The translations under genes and the position numbers were made by a program. Of a stretch of DNA of 64,000 nucleotides, positions 44,726 through 54,657 are shown one piece after another. This stretch comes from Bacillus thuringiensis (GTDB taxonomy: Bacteria > Bacillota > Bacilli > Bacillales > Bacillaceae_G). The DNA lies in contig NZ_JACYOF010000002.1 in assembly GCF_014932895.1 (NCBI RefSeq), positions 310,001 to 374,000 on the forward strand, read 5' to 3'. The first letter of the stretch is position 1, and each line of letters opens with the position of its first letter. Under the pieces are notes generated by a model. The model did no database searches. It was not told the origin of the DNA and saw only the letters and a program-made list of their open reading frames with translations.

Positions 44726-44755
44726 AAGCTCCTGCTCACAATTGAACAGGAGCTT
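44726..44755 (-). terminator. nheB-nheC intergenic hairpin
   Basis: AAGCTCCTG / CAGGAGCTT stem with a 12-nt loop between nheB and nheC. It is described for B. cereus as a partial terminator or ribosome-access block that lowers NheC output. Confidence 0.75.
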
Positions 44756-44799
44756 CAATTTATTCATCATTACTTAACTTTCTAAAGATTCATATTTGA

Positions 44800-46008
44800 T
44801 TAAGCTTTTTTCGTATCCACTACTTTAATATCTTCAGCATAAATTTTTTCTGCATAGTCTTTAATGTTTTTCCAGCTATCTTTCGCAATATTTAGATCTT
44901 CTTTAATGAAAACAAGGTCGTTTGGACTAATTGAATCTACATTTTGAAGTAAAGAATTGTATTTTGATCCCATTGTGTACCATTGATTTGAAATATTTTG
45001 CAATGCTGTAATTGCAGTGTCAATCGTATTTGTTAAATATTCTGTTTGTGTTTTAATATTTGTTAATCCAGCCACTTCTAATTGAGCAGTTGTAATTTGT
45101 CCGGTTATTTTTTGAATTTCAGCTTGTGCATTATCAAGTTCTTTTTTAGCTAGTACAATTCCAGCTGTTCCACCGCCTACAGCTGCTGTTCCGCCTGCAA
45201 TTAATGCGATTCCTAGCGGAGTTCCTGCTCCCGTAGCAATAACAACCGCGCCACCGATAATCGCAATTGGTCCTAATGCTGTCGCAACAGATGAACCGAT
45301 AATAATTGCATTATATTTACTAATTGCCTCGTTATACGTTGTAATTTGATTTTGTAAGAGCGGAATTCCAGCATCTTGACTAGCTAACATAGATGTAATT
45401 TGATTCGCATCGCTTTTGAAGTTTTGAGTATCCCCTGTCATTTTATTTCGGAATTTCTTCAAGTCTTCTACTAACTGATCTACTTGTGCTTTATTTTCAG
45501 TAATACTACTTGATAATCTAGTTAGACCTTTCGTAAGTGTAGCTTTATCCTTCTCATCTACAGCCTTAACTAAAGTATCATAATAGTTTTGGAATTTCGT
45601 ATTGTAATTAATAATATTTTGATTCGTCGAAATAAGCTGTGGCTTTAACACATCTAGCCATTGTTTTGCATTCCCTCTAGCTGTATCTTGGTGCTGAATC
45701 ACTTTTCCTTTTAAAGAGGCATCAACTGACGTTACATTTCCAAAACTAACATTACCTTGTTTAATAATTGTTAAAGCGTACAGATCCATTACTAAAGCGT
45801 TAGAACCTGTTCTTTCCATCGCATCTTTCAGGCCTTCTGGTCCTAATGAATATTCTTCGTAGTCATTATAAGCTTTTGCTACCGCATGAACTGGAGCTTG
45901 TTTCACTGTACTTTCAGCTGCATACGTATGTGCTGGCATAATATTCCCTGCTGCAAATACTGCCATAAGTGCTGATAGAGCCATTACTTTATAAGGTTTT
46001 TTTGTCAT
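44800..46008 (-). CDS. nheB: Non-haemolytic enterotoxin component NheB
   Basis: This 402-aa secreted protein has a signal peptide (residues 1-30, cleaved near AHTYAAEST) and the Hbl-B-like helical fold. The long hydrophobic hairpin (about 235-280, with LGPIAIIGGAVVIA and LIAGGTAAVGGGTAGIVL) inserts into the membrane. It is the binding component and forms the pore with NheC before NheA joins. It is a clear paralog of NheC (EYSLGPEGLKDAM vs NYSLGPAGFQDVM). The start follows GGGAGAG. Middle gene of the operon, 37 bp after nheA. Confidence 0.96.
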   Translation of the reverse strand: MTKKPYKVMALSALMAVFAAGNIMPAHTYAAESTVKQAPVHAVAKAYNDYEEYSLGPEGLKDAMERTGSNALVMDLYALTIIKQGNVSFGNVTSVDASLKGKVIQHQDTARGNAKQWLDVLKPQLISTNQNIINYNTKFQNYYDTLVKAVDEKDKATLTKGLTRLSSSITENKAQVDQLVEDLKKFRNKMTGDTQNFKSDANQITSMLASQDAGIPLLQNQITTYNEAISKYNAIIIGSSVATALGPIAIIGGAVVIATGAGTPLGIALIAGGTAAVGGGTAGIVLAKKELDNAQAEIQKITGQITTAQLEVAGLTNIKTQTEYLTNTIDTAITALQNISNQWYTMGSKYNSLLQNVDSISPNDLVFIKEDLNIAKDSWKNIKDYAEKIYAEDIKVVDTKKA

Positions 46009-46045
46009 TTTTCTTCTCTCCCTATATCGTTAAATATTTTTCTGT

Positions 46046-47206
46046 TTAATGTACTTCGACGTTTGTAACGTAATCTTCAAATTGATTCGTTTGCTTATTC
46101 ATTTCATCGCTTATTTTTTTGAGCTGATTGAAATGTTTTTGAAGTAAACTACTGTCTGTATACGTGCCTTCTTCAATATTTGTTTGAATTTGGATCATAT
46201 TATTATTTAAAACTTTCCAATCCGTTAATAACGTTTCTAAAGTTGAGATTTGGCGATCAATTAGTTCTGTAAAGCTACTTACTTGATCTTCAACGAATGT
46301 AATTTGAGTCGCCTCTGCTTCAGTTTGTGATAACTTTTGAATAAGTGGTAGTAGCTCTTTTTGCTTTTGCTGAATACGAAGGGCTGCTTCCCTCGTTTGA
46401 CTATCTGCAGCATTTACAATTTCATTGCTTAAAGTACCGATAGAAACAAAATCGATTGTTTTCGTTTGTGCAGTTTGACTTGTAATTGTAAATACTTGTT
46501 TACCGATATTAATAGAACCTTTAATAATTTCTTGAGGTCTATTCAAAATATTAGTTAGTTCAGCTTGAATTTCCCCTTGAATTCTTTTGATATCTTCTCT
46601 TAATTTCACAATATCTCCACTTGATCCTTGCAGTGTTTTTATTGCTTCATCAGCTTTAATTGATAAGTTGTTACTATCTTTGTCTAATACCGTTTTAAAT
46701 CGATTTAACTCTAATAAATCTTGCTCCATACTCTCTTGGATGCTTTGTACTTGCAATTGTAATTTTCCATATGCACTTGTAAAATCTGCTTTTGCCTGTT
46801 CATCTTCATTTACTTTTCCTGCTAGCTCATAGAGCTTACTATAATAGCTATTAAATCTAGTGCTATACCTCATCATCTCTTGATTTAAGTCGATTAATTT
46901 CGGATTATATTCATCAATCCACTCTCGTACATTCGCCTTTGCAAACTTTTGATGATTCGTCAAGCTACTCATAGCATTCACTTTAATGTCTGGTTGTTGC
47001 AAAATAACTAATCCATATGCTTGTATAAGCGGTGACTGTGATCCTAACATTCTAATTGAATTGGATAATGTATTTGGAGCAATTACATTTTGCGCATATA
47101 CTGTTTTCACTTCTGCTTGCCCCTCCTTAGCGTAAGCGCTTACAGGAACGAAGCAACTTGTAGATACTGCTGTAACCAATAACCCTGTAATTAAAGTCTT
47201 TTTCAC
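46046..47206 (-). CDS. nheA: Non-haemolytic enterotoxin component NheA
   Basis: This 386-aa secreted protein has a signal peptide cleaved near SAYAKEGQ and the alpha-helical ClyA-like fold with an amphipathic beta-tongue (around [16 protein letters not shown]). It is the last component to bind and converts NheBC pro-pores to lytic pores in host epithelial cells. The body is largely Gln/Glu-rich coiled helices. First gene of nheABC, with a long upstream leader and a distant PlcR-type box. Confidence 0.96.
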
Positions 47207-47702
47207 TTTAACTCCTCCTATGTATTAGCAACTATTAATATCGCATTGTATTATTTTCTTACATATATTGAGATGATTAAAAATAGAGAGTGTTCTCATC
47301 GTGATTCATGTACTAACCATCTCTCAAATTTCCTTGCTACAGTACTTACTTATTGTTATAAAACACTTTATAACTTTTCATATGTGTTTAGTATGAATAA
47401 AGTTGTATGAAATTTCTGTTTCATCGTAATTCTCACATTCACACAGTGAATATATTACATAAAAATATTATTCATTTTAAACTAATTAACGTACGAAAAT
47501 ATGAAATCTCGTTTTGTTTTCATGTAAGTTTTGTACTGTAAGGTCATTTAAACACAGCTATTTATCCACCGTAAAGAAGTATTTTCATTCCCTTTATTTT
47601 CAACCTCTCATGTCTTTATTCCAAAATAAAATTCGATTTACTTTCTCGATTAGAATATCTATATACCACAGCAGAAAACACTATTTACTCATAATCAATA
47701 AA
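47207..47702 (-). other. Long untranslated leader region of nheA
   Basis: About 490 bp lie between the probable transcription start (near 47697) and the nheA ATG. No coding frame is supported. The B. cereus enterotoxin operons are known for long leaders that take part in regulation. Confidence 0.55.
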
Positions 47703-47745
47703 ATTATATCAATATACCTTTTGAGCCTATATGCAATTATGCATG
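47703..47745 (-). promoter_or_regulatory. PlcR-type box and -10 of the nhe promoter
   Basis: TATGCAATTATGCATG (47730-47745) matches the PlcR box TATGNANNNNTNCATA at all but the last defined position. On the minus strand a TATAAT hexamer follows at 47708-47703, 21 bp downstream, which is a normal activator distance with a poor -35. PlcR is the quorum-sensing activator of B. cereus virulence genes. Confidence 0.65.
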
Positions 47746-47758
47746 GCATATACATACA

Positions 47759-47791
47759 AAAGGATAGCTTCACAAAAGTGAAGCTATCCTT
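47759..47791 (-). terminator. Terminator of kimA
   Basis: AAGGATAGCTTCAC / GTGAAGCTATCCTT perfect hairpin with an AAAA loop, 15 bp after kimA. Confidence 0.85.
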
Positions 47792-47805
47792 AACATTAAT
47801 TTTTC

Positions 47806-49632
47806 TTATTTTTTTAAATGATATGGAACTGTCGTAATAACAACATTTCTTCGATACAGTAAATACGCACGAATTAATAAACTAGACTGATTATGAAGAA
47901 TGTTATGCCAACCCTTTTTCGGAATAAACTGTGGTATAACGACCGTAACCCTGTAATTTGATTCACTCGCTTTATACTGCACTGTATCAATAAACTTTGT
48001 TAATGGCTGAATGATACTTCTATAATGAGAATGCAATGTAACAAGCCTTACGTCAGGTTGCCACTTCTTCCACTTCTCTTCAAATATCTTTTCCTCTTCT
48101 CTATCAAAAGCAACATATACAGCAATTACTTGATCTGGCGAAAGAGCTTTGGCATAATTCAATGAATTTTCTACTACATGAGTCATACCAGCTACAGGGA
48201 CAACAATTACATTCCCCTCAATTGGAATAAGCGGCTCACAAGTTTTTAAACTTAATTGATCACCCACTGCATCATAATGCTTCTTAATTCGATGGAACAA
48301 GAAGATAATGAAAGGTAAGAAAACAAGGATTGACCAAACTTGTGCGAACTTAGTTAAAAAGAACATACTCATTACGATAAAACTAATAACTGCACCAGTT
48401 AAATTAATTGATAATCGTAACATCCATCCTTCAGGCTTTTCACGAAGCCATTTTAATACCATTCCAGTTTGAGAAAGTGTAAATGGAATAAATACCCCTA
48501 CCGCATATAACGGAATCAAGTGTTCTGTTTTCCCTTGGAAAGCTACAATTAAAACAATCGAAGCAATCCCAAGTATAATAATACCGTTTGAATACCCTAG
48601 ACGGTCTCCTCTAATCATAAACATTCTTGGTATGAACTTATCTTTCGCAAGATTAACCGCCAATAATGGAAATGCAGAATATCCTGTATTAGCAGCAAGA
48701 ATTAATATTAAAGCTGTTGTACCTTGTATGAAAAAGTACATAAAATTACGTCCAAATGTTTGTTCAGCGATTTGTGAAACAACCGTTACTTGTTTACTTG
48801 GAGTAATGCCATAATAGTAAGCTAAAAAGACGATTCCCGAAAATAAAACGGCAAGTAAAGCCCCCATCGCAAGCAATGTTTTTGCCGCATTGTTAGGAGA
48901 AGGATCTTTAAAATTCGGGATTGCATTAGAGATTGCTTCAACACCTGTTAAAGCAGAACTTCCTGATGCAAACGCTCGTAACAGTAAAAATAAGCTAATT
49001 CCGGCAACTGGTGTTCCAATTGGCGAATGTAAAGTCGGTGAAACGTGACCAGTTAAAATATTGTATATCCCTACACCAATTAATATAAATAGTGCTAGAA
49101 CAAATAAATAAACAGGATATGCTAAAATGGAAGCTGATTCCGTTACCCCTCTTAAATTTAAAATTGTAATCAATATAACAAATATAACCGCAATGATTAC
49201 ATTATGCGCATGTAAGCTAGGAAAAGCAGACGTAATTGCATCTGTACCTGCAGACACACTTACCGCAACAGTTAAAATATAATCGACTAATAAAGATCCG
49301 CCTGCTATTAAACCTGGATTCATCCCTAAATTTTCTTTTGATACAACATATGCGCCCCCGCCATGAGGATAAGAGAAAATAATTTGACGATACGATAAAA
49401 TAAGAGCTGTCAATAATACCAATACTCCAACAGCTATCGGAATGGAATACCAATAAGCTATTGCTCCAAGACCTGTTAAAGCAATCAAAATTTGCTCTGG
49501 ACCGTAAGCAACTGATGATAAAGCGTCAGAAGATAAAATAGCTAACGCTTTCGTTTTATTAAGCTTTTGTTCTCCTAACTCAGTTGATTTTAACGGTCTT
49601 CCAATTAAAAATTTTTTTATAGATGAAACCAC
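47806..49632 (-). CDS. kimA: Potassium importer KimA (YdaO), APC/KUP type
   Basis: This 608-aa protein begins SSIKKFLIGRPLKSTELGEQ, which matches B. subtilis KimA (607 aa). Twelve membrane helices (about residues 25-440) are followed by a cytoplasmic USP-like C-terminal domain (about 460-600). It imports K+ with H+ at high affinity, and c-di-AMP inhibits both expression and the protein. Translation starts at GTG after GGAGAGTGG. The gene has a c-di-AMP (ydaO) riboswitch and terminator upstream, so it is expressed when c-di-AMP is low. Confidence 0.93.
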   Translation of the reverse strand: MVSSIKKFLIGRPLKSTELGEQKLNKTKALAILSSDALSSVAYGPEQILIALTGLGAIAYWYSIPIAVGVLVLLTALILSYRQIIFSYPHGGGAYVVSKENLGMNPGLIAGGSLLVDYILTVAVSVSAGTDAITSAFPSLHAHNVIIAVIFVILITILNLRGVTESASILAYPVYLFVLALFILIGVGIYNILTGHVSPTLHSPIGTPVAGISLFLLLRAFASGSSALTGVEAISNAIPNFKDPSPNNAAKTLLAMGALLAVLFSGIVFLAYYYGITPSKQVTVVSQIAEQTFGRNFMYFFIQGTTALILILAANTGYSAFPLLAVNLAKDKFIPRMFMIRGDRLGYSNGIIILGIASIVLIVAFQGKTEHLIPLYAVGVFIPFTLSQTGMVLKWLREKPEGWMLRLSINLTGAVISFIVMSMFFLTKFAQVWSILVFLPFIIFLFHRIKKHYDAVGDQLSLKTCEPLIPIEGNVIVVPVAGMTHVVENSLNYAKALSPDQVIAVYVAFDREEEKIFEEKWKKWQPDVRLVTLHSHYRSIIQPLTKFIDTVQYKASESNYRVTVVIPQFIPKKGWHNILHNQSSLLIRAYLLYRRNVVITTVPYHLKK

Positions 49633-49709
49633 TGCTGTCCACTCTCCAATAATTTTGTACGAAACCTTCTGGTAGTCACAACCAATAGACTATTTCTTCA
49701 GAAAATAAA

Positions 49710-49748
49710 AATGTCTACAAGCCATAACGAATAGACTTGTAGACATTA
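49710..49748 (-). terminator. Riboswitch expression-platform terminator
   Basis: AATGTCTACAAG / CTTGTAGACATT perfect hairpin followed by T residues, between the c-di-AMP aptamer and kimA. It forms when ligand is bound, stopping transcription. Confidence 0.85.
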
Positions 49749-49789
49749 TTTTTTTTGTCGCACAAGCTCCACCTTCCTTCTCAATATAA

Positions 49790-49911
49790 CGCTTACGAGG
49801 TTAGCTGTCGGATTCGGGCCTATGAGTAGCCCTACCTTTTTCAAGGATTCACCCCATCGAATTATGCACTAATCCATTAAAACGGGTCCCCCGCACCATG
49901 CGGTTTAAGCG
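49790..49911 (-). ncRNA. c-di-AMP (ydaO/yuaA) riboswitch aptamer
   Basis: The conserved blocks of the ydaO riboswitch are present in order on the minus strand: CGCTTAAACCGC, GGGGGACCC, GGGGTGAATCC, AGGTAGGGCTACTC, CGAATCCGACAGCTAACC, and the closing TAAGCG, which pairs with CGCTTA as P1. It lies directly upstream of kimA with a terminator in between. It is a genetic OFF switch at high c-di-AMP. Confidence 0.93.
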
Positions 49912-50061
49912 ATTTAGAAAATTGAAACTGTGGATTATAATACTCCTTTATTTTCAAAAAGTAAACAAAAATTTTAAAAACGAAAAAAATTTAAAATGAT
50001 TGCGCATAATCCACCAATAAACATGCATAATGAATACTAAAAATCCAAAAAGGAGACCCAT

Positions 50062-50190
50062 ATGTCTAAAGAAAAGAAACCACTTTTTTCCGATTCATAT
50101 TTAAATGCAGTAGCAAATGAAATTAATCAATTATATGGTAACTGTGAAAAAGAGAGAAACACGACAAAAAGAACTGAAAGAAACGAGTAG
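50062..50190 (+). CDS. Small hypothetical protein, 42 aa
   Basis: ATG preceded by AAAAAGGAGACCC at an ideal distance, coding for a hydrophilic 42-residue protein (MSKEKKPLFSDSYLNAV, ANEINQLYG, ending KRTERNE). No membrane segment and no recognised family. It lies alone between the kimA leader and a bcr1 repeat. The ribosome site is the main reason to accept it as a gene. Confidence 0.6.
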   Translation: MSKEKKPLFSDSYLNAVANEINQLYGNCEKERNTTKRTERNE

Positions 50191-50206
50191 ATTGTCAAAA
50201 ATACAC

Positions 50207-50364
50207 ATAAAGTGAAACTTTAATCAGTGGGGGTTTTGTCCGTCCCCCACTGATTATCAGCCCGCACCAATCGGGATTTTACGGACAGTTATCTCCCACC
50301 TAACTTCCTCGCATTTGCCGAATTTTGAGGTAGAAGTCTTACTGCCCACAAATAGCGGGATAAA
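50207..50364 (-). repeat. bcr1 repeat element, full length
   Basis: A 158-bp unit bounded by ATAAA, with the blocks TAATCAGTGGGGGTTTT, CCCGCACCAATCGGG and ACTGCCCACAAATAGCGGG. Same orientation as the copy at 726-884, with a handful of base changes. It lies between a 42-aa gene and the panE terminator and interrupts no gene. Confidence 0.85.
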
Positions 50365-50400
50365 AAAGGATAGCAACGTATTTATATTTTGCTATCCTTT
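50365..50400 (-). terminator. Terminator of panE
   Basis: AAAGGATAGCAA / TTGCTATCCTTT hairpin 16 bp after panE, touching the bcr1 end. Confidence 0.8.
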
Positions 50401-50416
50401 CCCTTTTTTCATACTA

Positions 50417-51355
50417 TTAAAATTGTACTTTTTTTTCACTTAAGATCGTTTCTTCATATACCTTTAAATTTTGATATACAACGCCTAATAAAGGCACATC
50501 TATAGAAAATTGCTTCGCTAATCCCAGTAAGTATCCTTGCAAATGTTTCCCTTCAACGAGCGAACCTTTTTCCATATCACGCTGCATAGAGGACTTCATA
50601 TCATAAGAAATTTTATCAATTGTTTTCATATGTTCCTCAACAATATTATCCTTAACTGGAGCTCCAAATGCCCTCATAATTCGCATAGATTCCTCAAATA
50701 CATTTCGGATAAATTCACGTCCACCTTCACTTTCACGAATCGGCCCTATTGGCGCACGCATTAATGTTGTCACTCCTGACATTACGGTTATAAATAAATA
50801 TTTGTGCCACATGTCTTGCATAATATTTTCACTTAAAACAAAACTGGATTTCGTACCTGCAAAGACTTTAGAAATACGCTTTATTCTAGCTGAATCTTGG
50901 GGCTTTATTTCCCCGAATACAAGTCTGTTGGCAGCACTAGTCTGTACAATTTCTCCTTGATCATTTAACGTCGTCTCGATAAAGCATAAACCGCCAATTA
51001 CTTTTTCTTCACCGAATTCCTTTTGTAATCGTGATAAATGAGCGATGCCATTTAATAATGGGATTATCACAGTATTTTCATCTACAAATGGCTTTAAATC
51101 TTCAATTGCGTCGTTTAAGTGATACGCCTTTGTTGAAAATAAAATCACATCAAATGGAACAGTTCGATCTTCTTTCGTTATTAATTTCGGTTGAAATGAA
51201 AAATCCCCGTTAACACTACGAATAATAAGTCCTTTTCCCTCTAATTGCTGCTTTCGTCTACTACGAACGAGAAATGTAACATCCTCTCCCTTTTCTACTA
51301 ATCGACCACCAAAAAATCCACCAACGCCTCCAGCCCCTAAAACTAAAATACGCAT
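50417..51355 (-). CDS. panE: 2-dehydropantoate 2-reductase
   Basis: This 312-aa NADPH enzyme makes pantoate from ketopantoate for CoA synthesis. The Rossmann motif GAGGVGGFFGGRL is at residues 7-19, and IPLLNGIAHLSRL and the C-terminal catalytic Lys region (MWHKYLFITVMSG) fit the PanE/ApbA family. The B. cereus group has more than one paralog, so this may be an auxiliary ketopantoate reductase. The start follows AAAAGGGGG. Monocistronic. Confidence 0.88.
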   Translation of the reverse strand: MRILVLGAGGVGGFFGGRLVEKGEDVTFLVRSRRKQQLEGKGLIIRSVNGDFSFQPKLITKEDRTVPFDVILFSTKAYHLNDAIEDLKPFVDENTVIIPLLNGIAHLSRLQKEFGEEKVIGGLCFIETTLNDQGEIVQTSAANRLVFGEIKPQDSARIKRISKVFAGTKSSFVLSENIMQDMWHKYLFITVMSGVTTLMRAPIGPIRESEGGREFIRNVFEESMRIMRAFGAPVKDNIVEEHMKTIDKISYDMKSSMQRDMEKGSLVEGKHLQGYLLGLAKQFSIDVPLLGVVYQNLKVYEETILSEKKVQF

Positions 51356-51530
51356 ACTATATCCCCCTTTTCACAACATAATTATACTAACTTTAGTATA
51401 CATAATATTATACATGTCCCCTACTTAATTAGCTGAATTTCCATTCCTAATCTACTGAAAATGAGAGGTTATTTTCAAGAAAAATTGGGCATGTTGTTTC
51501 TATAGCTTAAATGGAAAGGAAACAATGTAA

Positions 51531-53006
51531 ATGAAGGCAATACAATCAATCGAGGAAAAAGATGTAACAACAGCTATATTTCAATTTATTTTCCCATTTT
51601 CGTTTAAAAGTGGATATGAACAAAATATGTTCCCTTTCTTACAAAAAAATAATTTCCGTCCTTTTCGACTCGATCATCTCGATGATGAAAATACATATTA
51701 TGGGCAATTTAAAGTTTCACATCAAAATATGGAAGCGTACTATCTTTCATTTACAAATAAAATTCTTTTTCCTCATTCAGAACATCAAAAAGGATTGCAA
51801 CGTTATTCTAAGGACCTTAACTTAAATGGACGTTTAACAACAAACCTTATTTCAGTCCCATTTACCGTACACTCCATTGATGTAACACTTTGTCCCTATG
51901 AGCTTGGCTTCTTAACAATTCGAACAGAAGTAAAAACCGCTCCAAACATGACATTATCAGAAGCAATTGAATTCGCTGCCCGCTTCCGTGTACTTGAAAC
52001 TAGAAATGATACAACTGAGACTATTTGTATTGAATGTGATGAAAAAAAATATTCACAAGTGGAAAAACTTATATTTGGCGATTTATTTCATGGCTTAACA
52101 GACTTCTTTGAGAAAAAGAGATTGCGGAGTTCTTACTTTCAAACATTCCCATTCTTTGAAGACCAACGAATGTATGTACAAACTTTATTATCCATAAAGA
52201 AAGAGTCAGACCTTCATGTAGTTGATATATATCGTACTTCCAGTCTTTCCGGATTAACAGAAGATGGTAAACCGTATATTAGCGCAAATAATGTTCCTTA
52301 TATTCACGATTATTTAACAAAACATTCTTACCAAAGATGGGCTCCTAACCGCTATTTCATAATGGAAGAACACATTTTCACATGTATAACAAATGAAGAT
52401 GAACAAGAAGTCACGAAACTTGCTAGTCAAATGTACGGGGAGTTTTATTACGCTTTATTATTAAATCTATTTCATAAAATTGTTTTATTAAAAATGGCAA
52501 ACGCCTATGCTGAGCTAAATATTGAACAAGATACAAATGAAATAGAGAAATTAATTTATTCAATCAATTCGTTTACAGCTAACTACTTTTCTTTAGAGTT
52601 AGTATCCCAATCACAAAGTGAAGATATTTTCTTCCGCTTAAGAAAGCTGTTAAACATTGAGGTTCTATACGCAAACGCGAAGCAAAACCTTGATAGCTTA
52701 TTTAAATACCAAGAAAATGTCGCCTCTAAAAAAGATAGCCTTTTACTATTAATTTTAACGCTCTACTCTGTAGTAGGACAAATGTTAGGTTTTACTATGA
52801 TTGACCTTCTAAGAAACACCGATTCAAACAAAATATCATCGCCTCTTGAATTTTTCGCGCTGTTAATAGCGATCAGCGGCATAGTCATTTCCTTTATTTT
52901 AGGTGCGAAAAGTTTATACCAATGGGGTATTCAGCATAGAAGAAGAAAAGCGTGGGTAAAACAAACTGTACTTTCTGCTGTGAAAGAGAAAGAAGATAAG
53001 AATTAA
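51531..53006 (+). CDS. Hypothetical membrane-anchored protein, 491 aa
   Basis: The family was not recognised. Residues 1-400 are soluble, mixed alpha/beta, and start with a segment rich in aromatic residues (FQFIFPFSFKSGYEQNMFPF). Two closely spaced membrane helices follow (about 405-432, LLLLILTLYSVVGQMLGF, and 447-467, FFALLIAISGIVISFILGA), then a basic tail (RRRKAWVK). The overall shape, with a large cytoplasmic domain and a C-terminal helical hairpin, recalls CorA-like or stress-sensor membrane proteins, but no GMN motif is present. Monocistronic, divergent from panE. Confidence 0.6.
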   Translation: MKAIQSIEEKDVTTAIFQFIFPFSFKSGYEQNMFPFLQKNNFRPFRLDHLDDENTYYGQFKVSHQNMEAYYLSFTNKILFPHSEHQKGLQRYSKDLNLNGRLTTNLISVPFTVHSIDVTLCPYELGFLTIRTEVKTAPNMTLSEAIEFAARFRVLETRNDTTETICIECDEKKYSQVEKLIFGDLFHGLTDFFEKKRLRSSYFQTFPFFEDQRMYVQTLLSIKKESDLHVVDIYRTSSLSGLTEDGKPYISANNVPYIHDYLTKHSYQRWAPNRYFIMEEHIFTCITNEDEQEVTKLASQMYGEFYYALLLNLFHKIVLLKMANAYAELNIEQDTNEIEKLIYSINSFTANYFSLELVSQSQSEDIFFRLRKLLNIEVLYANAKQNLDSLFKYQENVASKKDSLLLLILTLYSVVGQMLGFTMIDLLRNTDSNKISSPLEFFALLIAISGIVISFILGAKSLYQWGIQHRRRKAWVKQTVLSAVKEKEDKN

Positions 53007-53141
53007 AGACTTTTGACTCCAGAAGATTATTTTTAATCTAGTAATGCGCGTCGTACGTTAGTAAGTAAAGTTTTTATCAGCGATTTTTAAAACATATCGA
53101 CTTACCGACAAAAACTGATAAAATAAAGAACCGAATAATAA

Positions 53142-53178
53142 AAAAGGCTATTCCAAAATGAAATTTGGAGTAGCCTCT
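53142..53178. terminator. Terminator of trhO
   Basis: AAAAGGCTATTCCAAA / TTTGGAGTAGCCTCTT hairpin between convergent genes. Confidence 0.75.
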
Positions 53179-53203
53179 TCTCTTTTTATTACACTAATTC
53201 CGC

Positions 53204-54163
53204 TTACTTTCCTGCTTCGATTTTCTCTAATGCAGCAGCTACTTGCTCTTCAGTTAATTCATGTTGTGCTACGTAACGGTTACGTGGGTGTACACGACAT
53301 TCATGAGAACATGCACGTAAATATTTCGCTTCATTTTCTTCAGAACATAAAATCTTCTTATTACATTCTGGGTTTGCACAGTTTACATAGCGCTCACATG
53401 GTTCACCTGTAAAGTGGTCTTTCCCTACGATAACGTGCTCTTTTCGGTTTACTGGTACAGAGATACGCTCATCAAACACGTAACATTGACCATCCCAAAG
53501 TTCACCTTGTACTTCTGGATCTTTTCCGTACGTTACAATTCCGCCGTGAAGCTGGCTTACATCTTCGTAACCTTCACGAACTAACCAACCAGAGAACTTC
53601 TCACAACGAATTCCGCCTGTACAGTACGTTAAAATCTTTTTGCCTTCAAGTGTTTCTTTATTTTCTCTAATCCAATCTGGCAATTCGCGGAATGATTCAA
53701 TATCTGGTTTAATTGCACCTTTAAAGTGACCTAAATCAAATTCATAATCATTTCGTGCATCAATGATAACTGTATCTTCTTGTTTCATCGCCTCATAAAA
53801 ATCTTTTGGTTCTAAATACTTCCCAGTAATTTCTTTTGGGTTAATGTCGTCTTCTAGACGAAGTGTAACTAACTCTGGACGAGGACGTACATGCATTTTC
53901 TTGAATGCATGCCCTTCTTCTTCATCCACTTTAAACACGATGCCATCAAAGCGTGGATCATTGTTCATTGCTTCCATGTATTTCTCTGTTTGCTCTACAG
54001 TTCCAGAACAAGTTCCGTTAATTCCTTCTTTAGCTACAAGAATTCTTCCTTTTAACTCAAGTGAATTACAAAATGCTAAATGTTCTGCAGCGAATTCTTC
54101 AGGGTTTTCAATTGTTGTGTACATGTAATATAGTAATACTCTATATGGTTTTGTAGTTGCCAA
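53204..54163 (-). CDS. trhO: tRNA uridine(34) hydroxylase TrhO, rhodanese family
   Basis: This 319-aa protein has an N-terminal alpha/beta domain (residues 1-95) and a rhodanese domain (about 120-215) with active-site Cys in [17 protein letters not shown]-terminal Cys-rich region ([15 protein letters not shown], then ACSHECR) follows. It hydroxylates U34 of tRNA as the first step to methoxyuridine derivatives. Former names are YbfQ and UPF0176. The start is TTG at 54163, after AGGTGG. Confidence 0.93.
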   Translation of the reverse strand: MATTKPYRVLLYYMYTTIENPEEFAAEHLAFCNSLELKGRILVAKEGINGTCSGTVEQTEKYMEAMNNDPRFDGIVFKVDEEEGHAFKKMHVRPRPELVTLRLEDDINPKEITGKYLEPKDFYEAMKQEDTVIIDARNDYEFDLGHFKGAIKPDIESFRELPDWIRENKETLEGKKILTYCTGGIRCEKFSGWLVREGYEDVSQLHGGIVTYGKDPEVQGELWDGQCYVFDERISVPVNRKEHVIVGKDHFTGEPCERYVNCANPECNKKILCSEENEAKYLRACSHECRVHPRNRYVAQHELTEEQVAAALEKIEAGK

Positions 54164-54530
54164 TGTATTTCTACCACCTATCTAAATTTTAAAATCATGT
54201 ATAAGTTAACGTTCATATCAAAACATATATAATAAGAAAATATATGCGAAATTGTACTTAGCCTATTTTCTTCTATTTACAATTTTTTCTATAAGTTAAC
54301 AAAAATAAAAACAAGATTACACATCAAAACACTATGGTTATGTTGTAATCCCAATATATTATATATCATACAAATTCATTTCCATCAATTAATATGCTAT
54401 ATTATAAGCTTTATGTTCACATAAATTTCAAAAACAGCCCTTTAATTTATTATCTTCCCCTTCATTTAGTATCCATAAACTCCCAAAATAATTTTACATT
54501 TTCACACCATCGATTGCACAAAGTCATATA
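54164..54530. other. Divergent intergenic region, trhO and mntH
   Basis: Nearly 500 bp of AT-rich DNA (54164-54657) with no supported gene. It contains promoters for both neighbours. The only recognised site is the MntR-type operator at 54531. Confidence 0.4.
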
Positions 54531-54549
54531 ATTTGCATTAAGGAAACTT
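54531..54549 (+). promoter_or_regulatory. MntR-type operator at the mntH promoter
   Basis: ATTTGCATTAAGGAAACTT resembles the MntR box TTTGCMTTAAGGAAAC known from Bacillus mntH. It overlaps a TATAAT hexamer (54527-54532), so a bound repressor would block initiation when Mn2+ is plentiful. Confidence 0.65.
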
Positions 54550-54657
54550 TTATGTTCAAATGAAATTGACACATAATATATTTAAATGTATTGAAATAAT
54601 GAGTAAGAATAAATACAATAATTTCATCAAGTTAAGATTTCAAAGGGGAACAACACT

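Noticed and set aside
43612-47206. Haemolysin BL (hblCDA) instead of nhe
   Set aside because: Gene order, lengths (386, 402, 359 aa) and N-terminal sequences match NheA, NheB and NheC.
47391-47425. TATGAATAAAG / TTGTATGAAATTT as the nhe PlcR box
   Set aside because: The spacing and central positions do not fit TATGNANNNNTNCATA; the site at 47730 fits much better.
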